Assembly: GCA_902477765.1 (NCBI GenBank)
Contig: CABSIM010000014.1
Location: forward strand, 1 to 50,197
Length of the DNA stretch: 50,197 nucleotides
Source: an uncultured Clostridiaceae bacterium
GTDB lineage: Bacteria > Bacillota > Clostridia > Lachnospirales > Lachnospiraceae
Direction: 5' to 3'
The position numbers and the translations under genes were made by a program. The notes under the pieces were generated by a model. It saw only the letters and a program-made list of their open reading frames with translations, was not told the origin of the DNA and did no database searches. Of the stretch, positions 1 through 7,137 are shown in pieces (within the stretch, counting starts at the first letter, position 1; each line of letters begins with the position of its first letter).

Positions 1-339
1 GAAACCACGGCTGCGGCAGCCGGAGGCAGTCAGAACGTCCAGGTGGGAATCGCGCCTGACGGATCCACGGCAGGAACCACCGCATCATTGCCGGAAACGG
101 CGGCTGAGGAGACCGCCGCAGTACAGGAAACCACAACAGCGCAGGCATCAGTACAGAAGGGGGACGTCAATGGTGACGGAACCCTTTCTGTTCTGGACGT
201 GATGCTGATAAAGAAACATATTCTTGGAGAAACTACTCTCAGCGGGGATGCTGCTGCAGCTGCGGACATGAACGGAGACGGAAATGTCAATGCGGCGGAT
301 ATGGCAGCTCTTCAGAAGCAGATCCTGGAACAGGGCTGA
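1..339 (+). CDS. Dockerin-domain protein, C-terminal end (5' truncated by window)
   Basis: The frame is open from base 1, so only the last 112 codons are present and the catalytic or binding part lies upstream. The visible part starts with a Thr/Ala/Glu-rich linker (about residues 1-50), typical of secreted modular proteins. Two calcium-binding dockerin repeats follow: DVNGDGTLSVLD at about residues 55-66, and DMNGDGNVNAAD about 35 residues later, each followed by a helix. Dockerins bind cohesin modules, and the next gene, 52 bases downstream, encodes a membrane-anchored cohesin-like protein, so the two products probably pair at the cell surface. A GTG at 43 could be mistaken for a start, but there is no ribosome binding site before it. 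What the full protein does cannot be told from this window. Confidence 0.85.
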   Translation, partial: ETTAAAAGGSQNVQVGIAPDGSTAGTTASLPETAAEETAAVQETTTAQASVQKGDVNGDGTLSVLDVMLIKKHILGETTLSGDAAAAADMNGDGNVNAADMAALQKQILEQG

Positions 340-391
340 AACGGTGAACCCAGTGAAGGCCACAGGAAAAAACAATGAAGGAGATTTCGAT

Positions 392-2218
392 ATGATAACA
401 GGAATCAAAAAAGCGGCTGCAGGCTTTATGATGCTTGTGATGCTGGCCGCGGCATTTCCGGGGCAGATGCTTACGGCTTTTGCCGCCACAGGAAAAATTT
501 CATTTTCAGATCCGTCAGTGACTGTGGGGAATCAGGTATCCGTGACCATGAAGATAACCACGGACGGAGCAGAGGGACTGGGAGCATCGGACGTGATGCT
601 GGAATATGACTCCTCAGCGCTGGAATTCATAAGCGGGACCAGCGCCAACGGCGGCGCAGGCTCGGTCCGGGTGCTGGGCACCATGGAATCCGTGGGACAG
701 AGCACATTCAGCTTTACCCTCAACTTCAAGGCACTGAAGGCAGGAACCACCAACATCACAGTCAAGTCACAGGAAGTTTATGATTCGGACTCCCAGGCCG
801 TGACTCTGAGCCATGTGGGAAGTTCTGCCGTCAAGGTCAGCGCGCCTGAGACTTATTCCAAGGACGCTTCCCTTGCCTCTCTGACGATCTCTCCGGGTGA
901 ACTGTCTCCGGCTTTTTCCGCAGATGTGACAGAATACACGGCGACAGTTTCCGGGGATGTGGATAAGGTGACTGTCAGCGCTCCTGCCAGTGACAGCGGC
1001 GCACGTGTGGTGGTCAGCGGCAATGACGGACTTCAGGTAGGAGAAAATGAGATTGTCTGCAAGGTTACGGCAGAAGACGGAGAGACCGTCCGCAATTATA
1101 CAATCACCGTAACCAAGACAGAAGGAACCGCAGAAAGCGGAGGCTCAGACAGTACAGAAGCCGTCAGCTCCCAGGGAAGCGGAATGAATGTTTCCGTCGG
1201 AGACGAAAACTGGCAGGTGGCGGAATCCTTTGATGAAACAGCTCTTCCGGAAGGATTTGCATCTTCCCAGATTGAGTATAACGGAACGCAGGTGCAGGCT
1301 GGATACAGCGAATCTGACGGTCTGACACTGTTATATCTGACCAATGAAGCAGGAGAAGGAGAGTTCTTCATTTACAATGCGGACAACGGAACCTTTGCCC
1401 CGTATGTAACCGTGAAAATGGCGGAAAAGACCATTGTTGTTCTTCCTACCAGTGAGATTCCGGAAGATACCAAGATTCCGGACGGATTTGAGCCGTGTTC
1501 CATTGATATCGGCGATCATACCGTAAGCGGATGGATCTGGGCTACAGAGGATGATTCCGTGCCGGAATACTGTGTGGTATATGGTATGAACAGCAACGGA
1601 GAAAAGAACTTCTACCGCTACGACCAGAAGGAAATGACACTTCAGAGATATTTCCAGGATCCGGCAGCCGAAAGCACAAAAGAAAAGCTGTCTGCTCTGG
1701 CTGAAGAATACAACAGTCTGCTGAAAGATTATTCCGTACGTGGATGGATCATCGGCGGTCTGTTCGGAGCCTGCATCCTTCTTGTGATTGTACTTATTAT
1801 TCTCCTGCTGAAAAAACCGGGCGGCCCGAAAAAAGCCGGACGCAGCCAGGGGCTGGATGAATATGCCCTGACAGACAGCGGAAACAGAAAGGCCCAGAGA
1901 AAACCGGCAGGAAGATACCGCGGCGAGGACGGGGACAGGGAAGACCCCAAATCTGTCAGGAGAAATCCGGAGCAGAGGACTGCGGACAGAGATCTGGATC
2001 AGGAGGATGATCTGGAATTTGTGGATGTGGATGAGGAAATCGAGGACCTGGACAGGGAATTCGATGAGGAAGAGTCCGGAGAAGACAGCGGAAAGAGCGT
2101 GGCAGACATGGAAAAAGACATTGCTTCGTCTCTGGCCGATGAGGCAGAACGCAGTGCCAAAACCAGAAAGACAGATGACACGGATGACGATTTTGAATTC
2201 ATTGATCTGGATCTGTAA
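392..2218 (+). CDS. Membrane-anchored surface protein with cohesin and cadherin-like domains
   Basis: 608 residues. The ATG at 392 is chosen because GAAGGAG lies 8 nt upstream and a signal peptide follows directly (MITGIKKAAAG, hydrophobic core, cleavage near AFA-AT). Residues about 35-150 look like a cohesin module, a beta-sandwich that binds dockerins. Residues about 155-245 match the cadherin-like beta-sandwich family PF12733, with the typical SLTISPGELSPAFS start and NYTITVTK end. A less recognisable region of about 200 residues follows, then one membrane helix at about 450-473 (GWIIGGLFGACILLVIVLII). A highly acidic Asp/Glu-rich tail of about 135 residues is predicted to lie in the cytoplasm. 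The upstream neighbour ends in a dockerin, so this protein may tether it to the membrane. The cohesin call rests on pattern recognition only. Confidence 0.82.
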   Translation: MITGIKKAAAGFMMLVMLAAAFPGQMLTAFAATGKISFSDPSVTVGNQVSVTMKITTDGAEGLGASDVMLEYDSSALEFISGTSANGGAGSVRVLGTMESVGQSTFSFTLNFKALKAGTTNITVKSQEVYDSDSQAVTLSHVGSSAVKVSAPETYSKDASLASLTISPGELSPAFSADVTEYTATVSGDVDKVTVSAPASDSGARVVVSGNDGLQVGENEIVCKVTAEDGETVRNYTITVTKTEGTAESGGSDSTEAVSSQGSGMNVSVGDENWQVAESFDETALPEGFASSQIEYNGTQVQAGYSESDGLTLLYLTNEAGEGEFFIYNADNGTFAPYVTVKMAEKTIVVLPTSEIPEDTKIPDGFEPCSIDIGDHTVSGWIWATEDDSVPEYCVVYGMNSNGEKNFYRYDQKEMTLQRYFQDPAAESTKEKLSALAEEYNSLLKDYSVRGWIIGGLFGACILLVIVLIILLLKKPGGPKKAGRSQGLDEYALTDSGNRKAQRKPAGRYRGEDGDREDPKSVRRNPEQRTADRDLDQEDDLEFVDVDEEIEDLDREFDEEESGEDSGKSVADMEKDIASSLADEAERSAKTRKTDDTDDDFEFIDLDL

Positions 2219-2222
2219 GAAA

Positions 2223-2244
2223 CAGAGGCCGTAACCGGCCTCTG
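2223..2244 (+). promoter_or_regulatory. Perfect intercistronic hairpin before the dipeptidase gene
   Basis: A 9-bp perfect stem (CAGAGGCCG / CGGCCTCTG) closes a TAAC tetraloop directly after the cohesin gene and 20 nt before the next start codon. It is followed by AAAGAAAGG rather than a T-run, so it is not a standard terminator. It may be a stability or processing element, or a weak attenuator. Confidence 0.5.
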
Positions 2245-2264
2245 AAAGAAAGGAAGATGGTATT

Positions 2265-3656
2265 ATGAAACTGACTGCAGAGACGGCTGATATCCTCCAC
2301 GGATATATTGACAGCATGGCAGATGTACATCTGTCCGAACTGATCCGTGTGGCGTCCCAGCCCAGTGTGAGTGCTCAGAACATCGGGGTGGAAGAATGCT
2401 GCAGCCTTCTGGTCTCCATGTTCCGTGACATGGGAATGGAGGCGAGAATTCTGGAATCTCCGACCAAACCGGCGATTTTTGCTCAGATCCGTTCCGGAAA
2501 TGAAGAAGCCCCGACGGTTCTGTTTTACGGGCATTATGATGTTCAGCCGCCGGAACCGCTGGAGGCCTGGAATACCCCGCCGTTTATTCCCACGGAAAAA
2601 CTGGGGATTCTTTACGGACGGGGAGTGGCCGACAATAAAGGACAGTTCATGGCTCATGTGATGGCGGTCCGCTCCTATCTGGAGGCTTTCGGGGAGGTTC
2701 CTGTCCATGTGAAATTCATACTGGACGGAGAAGAGGAAAGCGGAAGTCCGAGCCTTCCGTGGATTGTGGAGAAATACAGGGATCTGCTGTCTGCTGACGT
2801 GGTTTATGTGTCCGACGGAGGTATGTACAGTGACACGGTACCGCAGATCGTGTACGGAAACCGGGGTATCCTGTCTTTTGAAATCGGGATTGCCACGGCC
2901 AGAAGCGACAACCATTCCGGAAATAAAGGCGGAGTCATTGAAAATGCCGCCTGGAAAATGGTGAAACTTCTTTCGTCCATGACAGATGATGAAGGAAATG
3001 TACGGATTGACGGATTTTATGACGGAATTCAGCCGGTTTCTCCGGCGCAGCAGAAGATGATGGAAGAGCTGGAGTTCCGTCCGGAAGAACTTTGCCGCCT
3101 TTACGGGGTGGACCGGCTGAAATATCAGGATAAAATGGAATTTTACCGTCATCAGATGTTTCTTCCCACACTGACCATCAACGGGTTTACCAGTGGTTAC
3201 GGAGGAGAGGGAACCAAGACCATCATTCCCTGTCAGGCGAAGGTAAAAATGGATATCCGTCTGGTGCCCGGCATGCGCGGAGCAGATGTTTACGAAAAGG
3301 TGAAACGCCATGTGGAGGAAAGAGAACCGCTGGCAGTGGTCAGCGGATATTCCGTGATGGAGGCATCCTGTACGGAACCGTCGCTGCCTCTGGTCACATG
3401 TATCCGCGAAGGGGTCAGAAAAGCGTACGGAACCGATCCGGTGAACCTGCCGCTTATGGGCGGAAGTCTTCCGAATTATGTGTTCACCGATATTCTGGGG
3501 ATTCCTGTGGTCAGTGTCCCCTATGCAAATCCGGATGAAAACAATCATGCCCCCAATGAAAATCTGAAACTGACCTGCTATTACAGCGGCATTCATGCCA
3601 CTGCTCAGGTCCTTTATGAGATTGCCGCCGGAAACAGCAAAAATCCGGAAAGATGA
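2265..3656 (+). CDS. M20 family metallo-dipeptidase
   Basis: 463 residues, a usual length for M20 dipeptidases and carboxypeptidases of the CNDP type. Metal-site motifs are visible in order: GHYDVQPP near residue 89 (His and Asp ligands), GRGVADNKGQ near 120 (bridging Asp), DGEEESGS near 155 (catalytic Glu pair), and a conserved His near the C-terminus (ENLKL...GIHATAQ). The lid/dimerisation domain is at about residues 195-350. It should hydrolyse dipeptides with two Zn2+ or Mn2+ ions in the cytoplasm. The ATG at 2265 is preceded by AAAGGAAG. Amino acids released from peptides would suit an amino-acid fermenter, and the next gene is an amino-acid-type transporter. Exact substrate unknown. Confidence 0.88.
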   Translation: MKLTAETADILHGYIDSMADVHLSELIRVASQPSVSAQNIGVEECCSLLVSMFRDMGMEARILESPTKPAIFAQIRSGNEEAPTVLFYGHYDVQPPEPLEAWNTPPFIPTEKLGILYGRGVADNKGQFMAHVMAVRSYLEAFGEVPVHVKFILDGEEESGSPSLPWIVEKYRDLLSADVVYVSDGGMYSDTVPQIVYGNRGILSFEIGIATARSDNHSGNKGGVIENAAWKMVKLLSSMTDDEGNVRIDGFYDGIQPVSPAQQKMMEELEFRPEELCRLYGVDRLKYQDKMEFYRHQMFLPTLTINGFTSGYGGEGTKTIIPCQAKVKMDIRLVPGMRGADVYEKVKRHVEEREPLAVVSGYSVMEASCTEPSLPLVTCIREGVRKAYGTDPVNLPLMGGSLPNYVFTDILGIPVVSVPYANPDENNHAPNENLKLTCYYSGIHATAQVLYEIAAGNSKNPER

Positions 3657-3663
3657 TTCTGAA

Positions 3664-3690
3664 GGCTGCCCATGAAATGGGCAGCCTTTT
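3664..3690 (+). terminator. Rho-independent terminator after the dipeptidase gene
   Basis: GGCTGCCCAT/ATGGGCAGCC stem, tiny loop, then TTTT. It separates the dipeptidase gene from the transporter gene, which has its own promoter. Confidence 0.85.
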
Positions 3691-3738
3691 CTGATGCCTG
3701 CTGCGGGAATTGCCCGGTGTAAAAAAGTCAGAAAAGAT

Positions 3739-3767
3739 TTGCTTTTTTCTGTAAAGTCGTGTATAAT
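3739..3767 (+). promoter_or_regulatory. Sigma-A type promoter of the NSS transporter gene
   Basis: TTGCTT (3739-3744), 17-nt spacer, TATAAT (3762-3767), about 60 nt before the start codon and after a terminator. Confidence 0.65.
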
Positions 3768-3829
3768 AAGACCCACTGACATTTTTGCGCTTTAGTTTTG
3801 TAACGCAAAATTACGAGAGGAGAAGACGG

Positions 3830-5203
3830 ATGAAAGAGAGAAGCAGTTTTACAAACCGCATCGGCTTTGTGCTGGCTGCGGCAGGCTCCGCAGTGGGTCT
3901 GGGGAATATGTGGAGATTCCCTTATCTGGCAGCAAAATACGGAGGAGGAGCCTTTCTGGTTATTTATATTCTTCTGGCTCTGACGTTTGGATTTACCCTG
4001 ATGATTACGGAGATTGCCATCGGACGGAGAACCAGGCTTTCCTGTATTGAGGCTTTTTCCAAGCTGGATGCGAGATTTTCACTGTTAGGCTGGCTTTCTG
4101 CCCTGATTCCGGTAATCATCACGCCCTATTACTGCGTGATCGGAGGCTGGGTTGTCAAATATTTTGCAGAATTTATCCGGGGCAATATGACTGTCATGGC
4201 AGATGATTCCTATTTCGGGGCATTCATTGCCTGCGGAGGCAGCGGATTCCTGGAATCACCCATGTTCTGGTTTGTTCTGTATGTGCTCATGACTACGGGG
4301 GTTGTTCTTTTTGGTGTGGAAAAAGGAATTGAAAAGGCAAGCAGGATTCTGATGCCTGTACTGGTCCTTCTTTCCCTGGGAGTTGCCGCCTACAGCCTGA
4401 CGCTTCCGGGAGCCATGGACGGACTCCGCTATTACCTGCTTCCGGATCTGCAGGATGTTTCCGTAACAACAGTTCTGGCAGCCATGGGACAGCTGTTTTA
4501 CTCCATGTCCCTGGCCATGGGAATCATGATCACATATGGATCCTATATGAAGCGGGAAGACAACCTGGAGAAATCTGTGGCTCAGATTGAAATTTTCGAT
4601 ACGGGAATTGCAATTCTGGCGGGCCTTATGATCATACCTGCCGTGGTGGCGTTCAATAACGGAGATGCATCCCTGATCCGAGGCCAGGCCGGCCCCGGAC
4701 TGATGTTCGGCGTTCTGCCCAAAGTGTTCAATTCCATGAATCTCGGCGGCCTGATCGGTGCGGCATTCTTCCTTCTGGTGCTGTTTGCAGCCCTGACTTC
4801 GTCCATTTCCCTGCTGGAAACGGTGGTATCCATCCTGCAGGATAAGGCGAAGATGGGAAGAAAAACGGCCACGCTGGTTTCCGCGGCAGGAATTCTGGTA
4901 CTGGGAATTCCTTCCTGCCTGGGTTACGGTCCGCTGTCCGGAATTACGGTTCTGGGCATGCAGTTCCTGGATTTCTTTGATTTCATTTCCAATTCTGTTC
5001 TGATGCCCATTGCAGCCATCGGAACCTGCATTTTCGTGGGCCATGTGCTTGGAACAAAATTTGTGGAAGAAGAAGTGGAAGTTTCAGGAACATTCGGAAG
5101 AAAAAAGATGTACCGGGTGATGGTACGCTGGATTGCGCCCCTTATGCTGGCGGCAATTCTTGGCGGTGAGCTTCTGAAATATTTCGGAGTAATCAGTATC
5201 TGA
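3830..5203 (+). CDS. Neurotransmitter:sodium symporter (NSS/SNF) family transporter
   Basis: 457 residues with about 11-12 hydrophobic segments. The first helix carries the family signature for Na+ and substrate binding (GSAVGLGNMWRFPY, then KYGGGAFL). The family imports amino acids or related amines with Na+. The ATG at 3830 follows GAGAGGAGA, and an in-frame ATG 45 nt upstream lacks a ribosome binding site. The substrate cannot be read from the sequence. Because the glutaconyl-CoA decarboxylase in this window exports Na+, such a symporter could use the gradient it makes. The phosphatase gene follows after 15 nt, so the two are probably co-transcribed. Confidence 0.92.
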   Translation: MKERSSFTNRIGFVLAAAGSAVGLGNMWRFPYLAAKYGGGAFLVIYILLALTFGFTLMITEIAIGRRTRLSCIEAFSKLDARFSLLGWLSALIPVIITPYYCVIGGWVVKYFAEFIRGNMTVMADDSYFGAFIACGGSGFLESPMFWFVLYVLMTTGVVLFGVEKGIEKASRILMPVLVLLSLGVAAYSLTLPGAMDGLRYYLLPDLQDVSVTTVLAAMGQLFYSMSLAMGIMITYGSYMKREDNLEKSVAQIEIFDTGIAILAGLMIIPAVVAFNNGDASLIRGQAGPGLMFGVLPKVFNSMNLGGLIGAAFFLLVLFAALTSSISLLETVVSILQDKAKMGRKTATLVSAAGILVLGIPSCLGYGPLSGITVLGMQFLDFFDFISNSVLMPIAAIGTCIFVGHVLGTKFVEEEVEVSGTFGRKKMYRVMVRWIAPLMLAAILGGELLKYFGVISI

Positions 5204-5218
5204 CGGAGGTAAATGAAG

Positions 5219-5746
5219 ATGGAACTGGCGATTCTGGATTTCCTTCAGACCCTTCACAATCCTGTGCTGGACTGGCTTATGTGCGGTATATCAGCACTGG
5301 GAAATCATGGGGCTGTATGGATCTTTCTGGGAATTCTGCTGCTGGCTTCAAAAAAGTACAGAAAGGAAGGGCTGGGGGTTCTGCTGGTGCTGCTGGGATG
5401 CCTGCTGGCAGGCAATGTTCTGCTTAAAAACCTGGTCGCCAGGCCCAGACCCTGCTGGCTGAGGCCGGATGTTCCTCTCCTGATACCGGTACCGCAGGAC
5501 TTTTCATTTCCGTCGGGCCATACAATGGCTGCGGCTGCGGTTTCCTGTTATCTCTGGCTGGGAAACAGAAAATGGGGAACCGTTTCCTTTGCAGTAACAT
5601 GCCTGATGGTATTTTCCAGAATGTATCTGTACGTTCACTATCCCACAGATATTCTGGGCGGTTTTGCGGCAGGGATGCTTTTGGGCTGGCTGGTCAGAAA
5701 GGCGGAAAGTCTGTACGGGAAAAAGACTGGGAAAGAAACCATGTGA
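5219..5746 (+). CDS. PAP2 family membrane phosphatase
   Basis: 175 residues with about five membrane helices and the three phosphatase motifs in order: KNLVARPRP, PSGHT (catalytic His), and SRMYLYVHYPTD (nucleophile His region). Members dephosphorylate undecaprenyl pyrophosphate or phosphatidic-acid-type lipids on the outer face of the membrane; recycling of the wall carrier lipid is likely but not proven. Two ATGs are possible: 5213 is only 2 nt from the GGAGGT at 5205-5210, while 5219 is 8 nt from it, so 5219 is preferred. A terminator follows. Confidence 0.88.
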   Translation: MELAILDFLQTLHNPVLDWLMCGISALGNHGAVWIFLGILLLASKKYRKEGLGVLLVLLGCLLAGNVLLKNLVARPRPCWLRPDVPLLIPVPQDFSFPSGHTMAAAAVSCYLWLGNRKWGTVSFAVTCLMVFSRMYLYVHYPTDILGGFAAGMLLGWLVRKAESLYGKKTGKETM

Positions 5747-5756
5747 AAAAGAAAAA

Positions 5757-5790
5757 GGCGTCCGGATCAATCAGATCCGGATGTCTTTTT
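5757..5790 (+). terminator. Rho-independent terminator after the PAP2 gene
   Basis: TCCGGATC (5761-5768) pairs with GATCCGGA (5774-5781), followed by TGTCTTTTT. Confidence 0.85.
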
Positions 5791-5797
5791 GCATGTC

Positions 5798-5843
5798 AAA
5801 AATCAGGAGTACCGCTCTGAAACAGAGAGGACTCCTGATTTTT
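5798..5843. terminator. Bidirectional terminator between the converging PAP2 and ldh genes
   Basis: AAAAATCAGGAGT (5798-5810) pairs perfectly with ACTCCTGATTTTT (5831-5843), with an inner CTCTG/CAGAG stem. T-runs occur on both strands. It would mainly end ldh transcription, backing up the terminator just before it on the other strand. Confidence 0.85.
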
Positions 5844-5892
5844 CTGTATAACCGGTGAAAACCGGAAGGACCGGGGCATAAGTACGGGCTTT

Positions 5893-6849
5893 TTATAATC
5901 CCAGTTCGTCAAAGGATTTTCTCAGAGTGTCGCAGGAGCGGGCCAGCTGTTCCTGTTCCTGTTCCGTCAGATTGACCTGAAGAATCCGGGATACGCCGTT
6001 CTGATTGAGAATACAGGGAACTCCCACGTATACATCTTTCTGTCCGTATTCACCGTTCAGGCAGGCAGATACTGTGAGGACGCTGTTTTCACCGCCCAGC
6101 AGTGCACGGGCAATCCGGGTCAGTGCCATTCCGATTCCATAATAGGTTGCCTTTTTGGCATCGATGATTTTATAGGCGGCATTGCGGACTTCAGAAGAAA
6201 TGGACTCCAGATCCGACATGGAGATTTTTCCCTCGGATTCCTCGCAGATCTGCAGGATGGGCTTCGTGGCAAGAAGAGCCTGACTCCAGGGGACAAATTC
6301 GGAATCTCCGTGCTCTCCCATGACATAGGCGTGAATGTTTCTGGGATCCACAGCCATGTAATCTCCCAGCAGATAACGGAGCCTTGCTGTATCCAGAGCG
6401 GTTCCGCTGCCGATGACACGTTCTTTCGGGAAACCGGAGATCCGGCAGGTGATTCGTGTCATAATATCCACCGGATTGGTGGCAATGAGAAAGATGCCGG
6501 AAAAACCGGATTCCACCACAGGTCCTACCACAGCCTGGAAAACGGCGGCGTTGCGCTTCAGAAGATCCAGGCGGGTCTCGCCGGGTTTCTGGGCAACTCC
6601 GGCACAGATCACCACAATATCGGCATCTCTGCAGTCTTCATATTCTCCTGCATAGATTTTCATGTTTCCCGGGGCAAACGCCAGGCCGTGATTTAAGTCC
6701 ATGGCTTCGCCTTCGGCTCTTTTTTTATCAATGTCAATCAGGACAAGTTCATCGCATACGGACTGGTTAAGCAGGCAGTAGGCAAAACTCATGCCCACCA
6801 TGCCGGTTCCCACCAGAGCGATTTTCCGGTTGTCAGTTCGATTGGTCAT
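5893..6849 (-). CDS. ldh: L-lactate dehydrogenase
   Basis: 318 residues. The N-terminal NAD-binding loop is GTGMVG, with Asp (VLIDID) at the end of beta-2 selecting NADH. The substrate loop reads AGVAQKPGETR with Gln87, the residue that marks lactate rather than malate dehydrogenase. Asp153 (ALDTARL) and His180 (GEHGDSE) form the catalytic pair. It reduces pyruvate to L-lactate and reoxidises NADH. The start is preceded by GAAAGGAGA. It is transcribed alone, with a promoter candidate containing a palindrome at 6959-6988. It is not the 2-hydroxyglutarate dehydrogenase expected for the glutamate pathway, which makes the R isomer. Confidence 0.93.
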   Translation of the reverse strand: MTNRTDNRKIALVGTGMVGMSFAYCLLNQSVCDELVLIDIDKKRAEGEAMDLNHGLAFAPGNMKIYAGEYEDCRDADIVVICAGVAQKPGETRLDLLKRNAAVFQAVVGPVVESGFSGIFLIATNPVDIMTRITCRISGFPKERVIGSGTALDTARLRYLLGDYMAVDPRNIHAYVMGEHGDSEFVPWSQALLATKPILQICEESEGKISMSDLESISSEVRNAAYKIIDAKKATYYGIGMALTRIARALLGGENSVLTVSACLNGEYGQKDVYVGVPCILNQNGVSRILQVNLTEQEQEQLARSCDTLRKSFDELGL

Positions 6850-6958
6850 AATGTAGAATCTCCTTTCTGTAATTGCAGGACAGATGCCTTCCGGAAAAGC
6901 AGACAGATATGAAGCGTGCTGTTTTCTTCCGGAATTATCTTTTTACCCTGCTGAAGAA

Positions 6959-6988
6959 AATATACATGTTTTCCCGGGAAAATGTCAA
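6959..6988 (-). promoter_or_regulatory. Promoter candidate for ldh with a 14-bp palindrome in the spacer
   Basis: On the minus strand, TTGACA (6988-6983), an 18-nt spacer and TATATT (6964-6959). The spacer contains TTTTCCCGGGAAAA at 6969-6982, a perfect palindrome, which is a likely repressor site. It does not match the Rex or standard CcpA consensus. The transcript would have a leader of about 100 nt. Confidence 0.5.
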
Positions 6989-7067
6989 GAAGCCGGAAAA
7001 GATCTGAAGATCCGAAACTTTTCAGGGGTATGAAAGGAAAGATTTCCCGGTTTTTATGAAATACTTC

Positions 7068-7096
7068 TTTATCAATTAAAGAAAATGTGATAAGAT
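7068..7096 (+). promoter_or_regulatory. Weak promoter candidate for glnS
   Basis: TTTATC (7068-7073), 17 nt, TAAGAT (7091-7096), about 40 nt before the glnS start. The -35 box is poor. The rest of the 290-base gap between ldh and glnS shows only the ldh promoter region. Confidence 0.3.
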
Positions 7097-7137
7097 AACA
7101 TATCATGAAATGAGAAACCGGAAATGGAGGAATGGAA

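Noticed and set aside
284..391. Earlier start for the cohesin protein
   Set aside because: It would overlap the dockerin gene, has no ribosome binding site, and would put 36 polar residues before an otherwise perfect signal peptide.
5893..6849. Malate dehydrogenase or 2-hydroxyglutarate dehydrogenase
   Set aside because: The substrate loop carries Gln, as in lactate dehydrogenase, not the Arg of malate dehydrogenase, and the family makes the L isomer.
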